Source: Amborella trichopoda (taxonomy: Eukaryota; Streptophyta; Magnoliopsida; Amborellales; Amborellaceae). Taken from it: a stretch of DNA of 64,000 nucleotides. The DNA is taken from positions 1,929,874-1,993,873 of the forward strand of contig NW_006499827.1 of assembly GCF_000471905.2 (NCBI RefSeq). The letters are read 5' to 3'. A program made the position numbers and the translations under genes. Positions 61,601 to 64,000 of this stretch are shown in pieces (the first letter of the stretch is position 1; each line of letters begins with the position of its first letter). Under the pieces are notes generated by a model, which was not told the origin of the DNA, did not search any database, and saw only the letters and a list, made by a program, of their open reading frames with translations.

Positions 61601-62110
61601 TATGATACGGCATTTACAGTTATTCTCAAGTTCTGGAAGGGCTCAGACCTGAAGAGGTAATACTTTGATAGCCTGTGTTATGAATGGTCCTTAGGTTATA
61701 CATTTTTGTGGGCTCAGTGGAGGGGACTCGATCATTTCATTGACTATGATTTCACTTTACAGAGAACTGGAAAGAGCTTTTGTAGTTATTTCGCAGAAGT
61801 GTTGTCTGAATAGGTTTGGAACTTCAGCTGCAGGGTAAGCCATCTGTGACTTTGATTGGGTTATCTATATTCCTGTTGAATTGTTCAAGTTTCAATATTA
61901 GGGATTTTTGCGAGAGGTTTGGAAAGCAGTCTGTATTCATTTGAATGTGACGTGCTGATGATTGCATGTTTTAGGACTATTGGACACCCAAATTACCTTC
62001 TCTTGTCATCATCAGATGACCAGCGAAAGTTGCCAGGTTTTTCTGGTGTAAAGGCTACAACAATCCAGTTCAAGGCAAATAACCAGTGGCAAACTCTTGA
62101 ACATTACCTT
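21193..62110 (+). CDS. NUP160: Nuclear pore complex protein NUP160 (SAR1), partial at 3' end
   Basis: Orthologue of plant NUP160/SAR1, a scaffold subunit of the Nup107-160 (Y) outer-ring complex of the nuclear pore. It is needed for mRNA export and, in Arabidopsis, linked to auxin response, flowering time and cold tolerance. I placed 23 coding exons: 21193-21383, 22189-22321, 22459-22726, 24731-24791, 25354-25511, 26349-26434, 28588-28689, 28816-28913, 30017-30137, 38782-38964, 39048-39240, 39396-39973, 43071-43233, 52196-52473, 52561-52748, 52885-52955, 53030-53373, 60131-60199, 60301-60616, 60888-61019, 61548-61656, 61763-61834 and 61975-62110. They total 4050 nt (1350 codons) in one frame with no stop. 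The N-terminal ~500 residues correspond to the beta-propeller, with a V-S-G-V-A-Y-L segment near residue 125; the rest is alpha-helical solenoid. The family is about 1500 residues, so the C-terminal ~115-150 residues lie past the window. All introns are GT-AG except intron 5 (GC-AG). Confidence 0.95.
22189..22321 (+). CDS. NUP160: NUP160 exon 2
   Basis: Acceptor TTTGACAG ends at 22188. Codes residues 64-108 of the propeller (contains F-A-Y-I-C). The donor is AG|GTCGGG at 22322, a weaker site; the alternative GTATATG at 22341 breaks the frame with exon 3. Confidence 0.88.
22459..22726 (+). CDS. NUP160: NUP160 exon 3
   Basis: Acceptor CGTTTTAG precedes 22459. Codes residues 109-197 including the conserved [11 protein letters not shown] segment. 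Donor GTATTC at 22727, phase 1. Confidence 0.93.
22727..24730 (+). other. NUP160 intron 3 with L1-like debris
   Basis: Two-kilobase intron. Minus-strand sequence near 23385-23310 resembles the end of an L1-type RNase H domain (an E-A-N-Q-V-A-N segment). Purine-rich plus-strand sequence at 23690-24110 yields a long Pro/Ser-rich open frame on the minus strand, which I regard as low complexity. No host exon is missing, because exons 3 and 4 join in frame. Confidence 0.45.
24731..24791 (+). CDS. NUP160: NUP160 exon 4
   Basis: Short exon (61 nt) after acceptor TTGAACAG, donor GTAGTG at 24792. Codes residues 198-217, including R-L-W-G. Phases 1 in and 2 out fit both neighbours. Confidence 0.9.
25354..25511 (+). 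CDS. NUP160: NUP160 exon 5 (GC donor)
   Basis: Acceptor TGAGCAG at 25347-25353. Codes residues 218-270 with a WD-repeat-like L-R-V-W-D segment. The exon ends at GAAG|GCAAGT: no GT donor keeps the frame here, and AG|GCAAGT is the best known type of GC-AG donor. Confidence 0.9.
26349..26434 (+). CDS. NUP160: NUP160 exon 6
   Basis: Acceptor TTCCACAG ends at 26348; donor GTATGT at 26435. Codes residues 271-299. The in-frame junction with exon 5 supports the GC donor used there. Confidence 0.9.
26435..28587 (+). other. NUP160 intron 6 with L1-like fragment
   Basis: The stretch 26730-27560 on the plus strand gives broken frames resembling the zinc-finger/reverse-transcriptase tail of plant L1 elements, for example a H-L-L-I-H-C segment near 27270-27290. 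It is heavily decayed. The rest is T-rich intron sequence. Confidence 0.4.
28588..28689 (+). CDS. NUP160: NUP160 exon 7
   Basis: Acceptor TTTTGAAG ends at 28587, donor GTGGTC at 28690. Codes 34 residues (300-333) in phase 0 on both sides. Confidence 0.87.
28816..28913 (+). CDS. NUP160: NUP160 exon 8
   Basis: Acceptor TAAATAG ends at 28815; strong donor AG|GTGAGT at 28914. Codes residues 334-365 with the conserved K-L-W-V-L-K-E segment. Confidence 0.93.
28914..30016 (+). other. NUP160 intron 8
   Basis: Intron of 1.1 kb. Short direct repeats of TATGTGGAGTTA(TTATTTCTTAA) occur near 29740-29945. The frame 29129-29371 has no recognised domain, and an exon is not needed there because exons 8 and 9 join in frame. 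Confidence 0.6.
30017..30137 (+). CDS. NUP160: NUP160 exon 9
   Basis: Acceptor TTTTCAG ends at 30016, donor GTACTT at 30138. Codes residues 366-406 with the conserved V-A-D-Q-L-F-Q-S segment. It is followed by the 8.6-kb intron 9. Confidence 0.93.
30138..31583 (+). other. NUP160 intron 9, left part, with G-rich tract
   Basis: The coding strand carries ten Gs followed by four GGGGG-type runs separated by single Ts at 30987-31020, preceded by a T tract, and C7 at 31029-31035. On the minus strand, 30880-30656 holds an acidic 74-residue open frame of unknown origin, perhaps the tail of a transposase. Confidence 0.55.
31584..32691 (+). repeat. 5' LTR of Ty3/gypsy element in NUP160 intron 9
   Basis: Aligns by eye with 36716-37749 over most of its length: starts TGATGAGGACATCA against TGATCAGGACATCA, then GAAACTAG..., TATTTTATTTTARTTAAGGGTATTTT and GCATGTTGATTTA. 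It is followed after seven bases by a tRNA-Met-like primer site. It ends TTACA. The arms differ by many substitutions and small indels, so insertion is old. Confidence 0.75.
32698..32709 (+). promoter_or_regulatory. tRNA-Met primer-binding site of the gypsy element
   Basis: TGGTATAAGAGC, one mismatch from the TGGTATCAGAGC complement of initiator tRNA-Met, just downstream of the 5' LTR. Confidence 0.65.
34291..35893 (+). mobile_element. RTE-like LINE fragment nested in gypsy integrase
   Basis: Broken plus-strand frames follow a plant RTE-like LINE reverse transcriptase: an N-Y-R-G-I-K-L segment near 34485, an F-I-D-L-E-K-A-Y-D segment near 34675, and the C-terminal R-P-A-M-L-Y ... M-R-I-L-G-W-M segment at 35460-35560. 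The 3' end reads TTGGGATCAGCTTGG followed by a (GATGAT)n tail, typical of these elements. A diverged 14-bp target duplication, ATCATCCTCAAATT (34277-34290) against ATCATCTTGAAATT (35894-35907), brackets it, and the host integrase frame continues across. It is 5'-truncated and dead. Confidence 0.85.
35197..35276 (+). repeat. 80-bp insert with 21-bp target duplication inside the LINE
   Basis: AAAGAAATACGTAAAAGAGAT at 35176-35196 recurs with one change at 35277-35297, bracketing 80 bases that interrupt the LINE reverse transcriptase. The insert ends in an A-rich tail and its start resembles sequence at 505-545. This is a third level of nesting. Confidence 0.75.
36716..37749 (+). repeat. 3' LTR of Ty3/gypsy element
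   Basis: Partner of 31584-32691, following the polypurine-like tract. It begins TGATCAGGACATCA and ends near GGTTAGA where the partner has GGTTACA. A clean 5-bp target duplication is not visible. Confidence 0.7.
37750..38781 (+). other. NUP160 intron 9, right part
   Basis: About 1 kb of T-rich intron sequence between the gypsy 3' LTR and exon 10, with a (CATA/CAGA)n-like simple repeat near 38297-38345. The acceptor polypyrimidine tract is TTTTCTTTGCAG. Confidence 0.6.
38782..38964 (+). CDS. NUP160: NUP160 exon 10
   Basis: Acceptor TTTGCAG ends at 38781, donor GTACCT at 38965. Codes residues 407-467 in phase 0 on both sides, marking the end of the propeller region. It joins exon 9 across 8.6 kb without a frame error. 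Confidence 0.94.
39048..39240 (+). CDS. NUP160: NUP160 exon 11
   Basis: Acceptor TTGGCCAG ends at 39047, donor GTAAAA at 39241. Codes residues 468-531 with a conserved G-L-V-R-R-N-S-I-S segment. Confidence 0.94.
39396..39973 (+). CDS. NUP160: NUP160 exon 12 (largest exon)
   Basis: 578 nt, acceptor TTATTCAG, donor GTATCA at 39974. Codes residues 532-724 of the helical solenoid, with a conserved F-V-x-I-L-E-S-G-Y segment. Phase 1 in, 0 out. Confidence 0.95.
39974..43070 (+). other. NUP160 intron 12
   Basis: 3.1-kb intron containing the MITE at 40307-40530, CT/CCCT-rich simple sequence at 41155-41200, and plus-strand open frames at 41307-41678 and 42511-42696 that I do not recognise. The first has near-repeated S-M-C-P-P-I-E and S-M-Y-P-P-I-H segments (a short internal duplication). 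None is needed for NUP160. Confidence 0.5.
40307..40530. mobile_element. MITE in NUP160 intron 12
   Basis: Perfect 20-bp terminal inverted repeats: TTTATAAATCATCTTGACAT at 40307-40326 and its reverse complement at 40511-40530. Imperfect pairing continues inward (GGGGCGTG / CACGCCAT). Length 224 bp, no coding capacity. The centre carries an inverted ACCAAAATACCCC / GGGGTCTCTTGGCA pair similar to that in the elements at 9085 and 63728. Confidence 0.85.
43071..43233 (+). CDS. NUP160: NUP160 exon 13
   Basis: Acceptor GTTTGCAG ends at 43070, donor GTAATT at 43234. Codes residues 725-778 with a conserved E-D-F-S-S-x-L-S-S-L segment. Phase 0 in, 1 out. Confidence 0.93.
43702..45255 (-). mobile_element. 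L1-type LINE 3' fragment in NUP160 intron 13
   Basis: On the minus strand the order is RT-proximal tail, a zinc-finger-like RVT region (44684-44360, with an [11 protein letters not shown] segment near 44495), then a type-1 RNase H domain at 44297-43870. The RNase H shows L-N-F-D-G-S-S, E-A-E-A ... L-L-E-G-L-R and a terminal [14 protein letters not shown] 16-base T run at 43702-43717 is its poly(A) tail seen from the plus strand. The frame is broken once within RNase H. The element is 5'-truncated and inactive. Confidence 0.82.
45665..45755. repeat. Short tandem repeat AAAATAACCCATTTT
   Basis: About five copies of TTTAAAATAACCCATTTT and variants lie in tandem. Each unit is close to self-complementary around AAAATNNCCCATTTT. 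Confidence 0.75.
45850..46030. repeat. Degenerate repeat TATCAATCAYRCTGTT
   Basis: Six to seven spaced copies of TATCAATCA(T/C/G)(G/A)CTGTT(CATCTT). Simple-sequence-like expansion in intron 13. Confidence 0.6.
46436..46655. repeat. Microsatellites (GA)n and (GT)n(GA)n
   Basis: A GA tract at 46436-46470, then CGCGTGCG and a GT tract at 46577-46600, followed by a GA tract to about 46652. The open frames overlapping it (46469-46657, 46503-46811) are translations of the repeat. Confidence 0.9.
47021..47504. repeat. Tandem duplication, two units of about 240 bp
   Basis: Landmarks TTTATRGATGTGCATGTATTTG, GTCCAATATAGACAAACTCAA, TTCACTTGAACTTATC and TAAGAGAGTGTGGATTCTCC occur in the same order from 47021 and from 47262. 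The units have diverged moderately. No gene. Confidence 0.82.
48030..50285 (-). pseudogene. Ty1/copia pol remnant in NUP160 intron 13
   Basis: On the minus strand, broken frames run in copia order: integrase C-terminus (near 50260-50150, K-L-D-P-R-A-I-K-C segment), linker, reverse transcriptase start at 49590-49483 (W-K-E-A-M-E-E-E-I segment), the catalytic Y-V-D-D box near 48945-48935, and the RNase H end near 48110-48060. Stops and frameshifts are frequent. Two internal duplications occur: about 75 bp at 49277-49425 and about 34 bp at 50095-50155. LTRs are not clearly resolved. Confidence 0.8.
50286..52195 (+). other. NUP160 intron 13, right part
   Basis: No recognisable gene or element. 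GGGCCCAC/GTGGGCCC-rich words recur at 51085-51190. The long intron (8.96 kb in all) ends in a T-rich tract and TTGTGCAG. Confidence 0.5.
52196..52473 (+). CDS. NUP160: NUP160 exon 14
   Basis: Acceptor TTGTGCAG ends at 52195, donor GTTAGT at 52474. Codes residues 779-871 with a conserved R-S-W-D-x-K-x-G segment. It joins exon 13 across 9 kb in frame. Confidence 0.93.
52561..52748 (+). CDS. NUP160: NUP160 exon 15
   Basis: Acceptor ACACGCAG ends at 52560, donor GTATTA at 52749. Codes residues 872-933, with [11 protein letters not shown]. Phase 0 in, 2 out. Confidence 0.93.
52885..52955 (+). CDS. NUP160: NUP160 exon 16
   Basis: Acceptor TGCTAACAG ends at 52884, donor GTATGT at 52956. Codes residues 934-957 with R-A-A-S-G-x-G. 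Confidence 0.92.
53030..53373 (+). CDS. NUP160: NUP160 exon 17
   Basis: Acceptor ACATACAG ends at 53029, donor GTCATC at 53374. Codes residues 958-1072: [16 protein letters not shown] and the [12 protein letters not shown] solenoid segment. Phase 1 in, 0 out. Confidence 0.95.
53374..55179 (+). other. NUP160 intron 17, left part
   Basis: A 35-bp direct repeat (TCATCCTGTTACATCTT.AATAATTCGACAGCATATAC) occurs at 53376-53411 and 53415-53450, right at the donor side. Otherwise no recognisable feature; the frame 54788-55078 has no known domain. Confidence 0.5.
57270..57360. repeat. GGGCGGC/GCCCGCC-rich repeat
   Basis: GC-rich island with GCCGGGCGGC, AAGGCGCCCGCCCAG and GGGCGGCCTAGAACCTAGG in intron 17. 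A related GC-rich stretch with CCAAGG, GCCTAGGC words lies at about 58220-58370, on the other side of the plastid fragment. These are probably pieces of one transposon family. Confidence 0.45.
57664..58043 (-). pseudogene. Nuclear plastid DNA: chloroplast 23S rRNA fragment
   Basis: The minus strand matches plant chloroplast 23S rRNA. Recognisable on the plus strand in antisense are CTTACCCGACAAGGAATTTT, ACCTTAGGACCGCTATAGTT, CGGCCGCCGTTCACCGAGGC, GACTTTGCGGAGACCTGTGT and CCGAAGTTACGGGGCTATTT. The sequence starts with the TCTTTCTGTCCAGGTGCAGG segment, then lacks about 65 bases after CAGACATGTC, where an ACTTACCCGACATGTC duplication marks the join. Several substitutions from the expected plastid sequence show it is a decaying nuclear copy (NUPT), not a working rRNA gene. 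The frame 57746-57973 is only this antisense rRNA. Confidence 0.88.
59226..60130 (+). other. NUP160 intron 17, right part
   Basis: No recognisable gene. Short frames at 59475-59841 match nothing I know. The intron ends with a T-rich tract and GATTTTGCAG. Confidence 0.5.
60131..60199 (+). CDS. NUP160: NUP160 exon 18
   Basis: 69 nt between acceptor TTTTGCAG and donor GTTTGG at 60200. Codes residues 1073-1095 ([11 protein letters not shown]). Joins exon 17 across 6.8 kb in phase 0. Confidence 0.92.
60301..60616 (+). CDS. NUP160: NUP160 exon 19
   Basis: Acceptor TCCTGCAG ends at 60300, donor GTATGA at 60617. Codes residues 1096-1200: [19 protein letters not shown] and [11 protein letters not shown] segments typical of the family. 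Confidence 0.95.
60888..61019 (+). CDS. NUP160: NUP160 exon 20
   Basis: Acceptor GTTGCAG ends at 60887, donor GTGAGG at 61020. Codes residues 1201-1244 with [16 protein letters not shown]. Confidence 0.92.
61095..61310 (-). mobile_element. RTE-like LINE 3' tail in NUP160 intron 20
   Basis: On the minus strand the sequence AAGAATGGAGGAATAAG, then CAACCCCAAATAATTGGGAT and a (GATGAT)n tail, corresponds to the 3' end of the LINE at 34291-35893 (35830-35893). Only the last part of the element is present, a typical 5' truncation, inserted antisense to the gene. Confidence 0.75.
61548..61656 (+). CDS. NUP160: NUP160 exon 21
   Basis: Acceptor ACATCACAG ends at 61547, donor GTAATA at 61657. Codes residues 1245-1280 with the conserved [11 protein letters not shown] segment. 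Confidence 0.93.
61763..61834 (+). CDS. NUP160: NUP160 exon 22
   Basis: Acceptor CTTTACAG ends at 61762, donor GTAAGC at 61835. Codes residues 1281-1304, beginning with the conserved R-E-L-E-R-A-F segment. Confidence 0.92.
61975..62110 (+). CDS. NUP160: NUP160 exon 23 (last in window)
   Basis: Acceptor TGTTTTAG ends at 61974, donor GTAAGG at 62111. Codes residues 1305-1350, ending W-Q-T-L-E-H-Y-L in phase 0. The family continues for over 100 residues; no matching exon is present up to 64000, so the next exon lies outside. Confidence 0.92.
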
Positions 62111-63640
62111 GTAAGGAGCCCTTCCTGATCATTAATTGCATTAAAGTGGCTCTTAATTTCCTTGTTCCATTTCATATGTGAATCACATGCCTCACTTCAT
62201 TAGCATGTTATCCGTTTTTTTTTTGGCAGAACTAAATGCCGTAGTTCCATGGGAATAAGTGGCCATAATCTAATGGAAATCATCTCAGTTAATAGCACGA
62301 TGAAAATCAACCTCACTTCCAATCTGGGTGCTTGAAAACTAAAATCTAATTCTAAAGACAATATGTGCATTAAATTACATGATTTTTCTAAACTTTGTAA
62401 TGAGAAAAATATAATTGGCCATTAATATTTATGGATAAGAATTGTTTGCAGAAATTGGTTTCCCAAATCCCAAATCTTTGTGCATTTTGTTCTTTAATAC
62501 AGGTCATGTTATAACAAATTACATTAGAAGAACATTTTTGGAGAATACTTGTTTATTGGTGGGAAAATGCTTCTAATAATGTTATTTTTAGTTCTTAATT
62601 TTTCCTTTTTTTCCTTGGGAAGGTTCTAATTTTTTATTTATCATGATGCTCTCAGGTCTTCAGTTTTATATAAATGTTATTCATTCTTTATACTGATGAC
62701 TTGTCGACAGGTGATCCACTGAGCTTAGAAGATTGTAGCTTATGGAATTTCCACCAATTGACATGTTTGTAAAATATAGTCAGTATAACTACTAGCCAAA
62801 CCAAACTATTATGTTTGTGCTAGTCAGATATCACGCGGTTAAAATCGATATTCTTATGAATTATGACTTCATTATTTTTTAAAAACATGCTCACATGGCA
62901 ATTATTCTCAATGGAATGGAATTTTGGTGCATGGAAAAATAACACACTTATGAAATCACTAGTTAAGAGTTTGGACCACGCCCTAGGGATATTTTTTCTT
63001 CTACTTTTATATAAGAAGTGTAAAATAGGTTTTCTGTTTTCTCCAACTATTTCCATATTGCTACTATTTGGCAGCGTTTTCTATGCAAGTGAGGTTCCAA
63101 AAGTGAGGGACACAAATGACTTGCAGAAGCATCCCCTCGCAAATGGAGGAAGATGATGGTAAAAATCATGTCTAGGGATCCATCCCAACTGGTCATAAGA
63201 GTTCTTACATTGTATTGAACTTAGTTGGCTGAAACTGTGGTATTATTTCAAAGTCAGTGGGTTTACTCAGGACTCATTAATCTTCCCCTATATGGGGGCG
63301 GTGTGTTTGCAGAACTGTTACTTATTCAATAGTTGATTAGGCTGATAAGCACTTGAGTTTGGTGAGCCGAGCGCACATTTCGCTTCTTCAGATTTTTTTC
63401 ATTGTGCCTTGCTTATCTCTATACCTTGAGATTTAGATTTTCCTTGACTGAGTTGAATGATCGAGTGTTTAATTGACTTGGCGGAACTCACCTAGTCATG
63501 GTTGTGTCTCAAGTCGATGAGTGAGAAGAATACACGTATAGAGAACCACAGAAAGCAGATGATTTATGATGTTTTGTATATCACAATCATGGTCTTGCAT
63601 GTAAACGCATCATATATATATATATATGGAAAAGTCTTAT
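62111..63640 (+). other. NUP160 intron 23 (open to the right)
   Basis: At least 1.9 kb of T-rich intron. No splice-flanked frame with NUP160 character is seen. The frame 62863-63156 is open on the plus strand but has no recognisable domain. Confidence 0.55.
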
Positions 63641-63727
63641 CAACGCCTATAGGAAAAAATGAATAGTGATTTCGCCTACCCTCATCACCGTTAAATTTCT
63701 TCGTGCGGTCACGATTGTCCGGTAGTA

Positions 63728-64000
63728 TTTCATTTTTCATTTTTTTTCTAGAAATCGGAATGACCTGAAATTTTGAGGGTATGTACATCTTACTGAGGCG
63801 CATCTAATAAAAATATAAATACAATTATCCGCAAAAAAAAAAATTGACCAAAATACCTCCAAAACATTTCAGGGGTATTTTGGTCAATATTTTTCATGTA
63901 AAATATTTTTTTTATATTTTTCGAAGATTTCCCTATTTTTTATGAACACACGCTTCTAAATTTAGGTCATCCGATTTGTAGAAAAAAAATGAAAAATGAA
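63728..64000. mobile_element. Inverted-repeat element (MITE-like), right end at or past window edge
   Basis: The arm at 63728-63772 (TTCATTTTTCATTTTTTTTC then AGAAATCGGAATGACCTGAAAT) is matched in reverse complement by 63957-64000. The centre carries ACCAAAATACC (63849) and GGTATTTTGGTC (63876). Pairing reaches base 64000, so the element may extend further outward on both sides. Confidence 0.75.

Overview
This window is plant nuclear DNA, AT-rich and dense in repeats. An angiosperm is indicated by a recognisable plant NUP160/SAR1 gene, a plant-type tRNA-Asn gene, an endogenous plant pararetrovirus (Caulimoviridae), plant-type Ty1/copia, Ty3/gypsy, L1 and RTE-like retroelements, and a nuclear copy of plastid 23S rDNA. 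The species cannot be named from the sequence alone.

Layout. Positions 1-9800 hold no protein gene I can support: a tRNA-derived SINE, a family of roughly 300-370 bp inverted-repeat elements (MITE-like), a fold-back element and a 284-bp tandem duplication. A tRNA-Asn(GTT) gene at 9804-9877 is followed at once by a minisatellite built on the motif AATGTAAATGAG. Between that array and a second short block of the same motif (17565-17655) lies a decayed, rearranged endogenous pararetrovirus (10573-17560). Read on the minus strand it shows capsid/zinc knuckle, protease, reverse transcriptase, RNase H, a second ORF, an intergenic region with a tRNA-Met primer site, and movement protein. A second, inverted partial copy lies at 10652-11690. 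Positions 17660-20840 hold tandem repeats and two more MITE-like elements.

From 21193 to the right edge runs one very large plus-strand gene, the orthologue of nucleoporin NUP160 (SAR1), an outer-ring scaffold protein of the nuclear pore. I could place 23 consecutive coding exons (4050 nt, 1350 codons, no in-frame stop, phases consistent at every junction). The last part of the protein, perhaps 115-150 residues, lies beyond the window. The locus exceeds 41 kb because its introns are loaded with transposons. Intron 9 holds a Ty3/gypsy element with a nested RTE-like LINE. Intron 12 holds a MITE. Intron 13 holds an L1 3' end and a copia remnant. Intron 17 holds an LTR-bounded element containing plastid 23S rDNA. 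Intron 20 holds an inverted RTE tail.

The host genes visible are therefore NUP160 and tRNA-Asn; everything else I can support is mobile or repetitive DNA. I did not find evidence of a new gene system. The most unusual structures are the pararetrovirus bracketed by a minisatellite with an inverted partial copy, and the nested elements inside NUP160 introns that are still spliced around.
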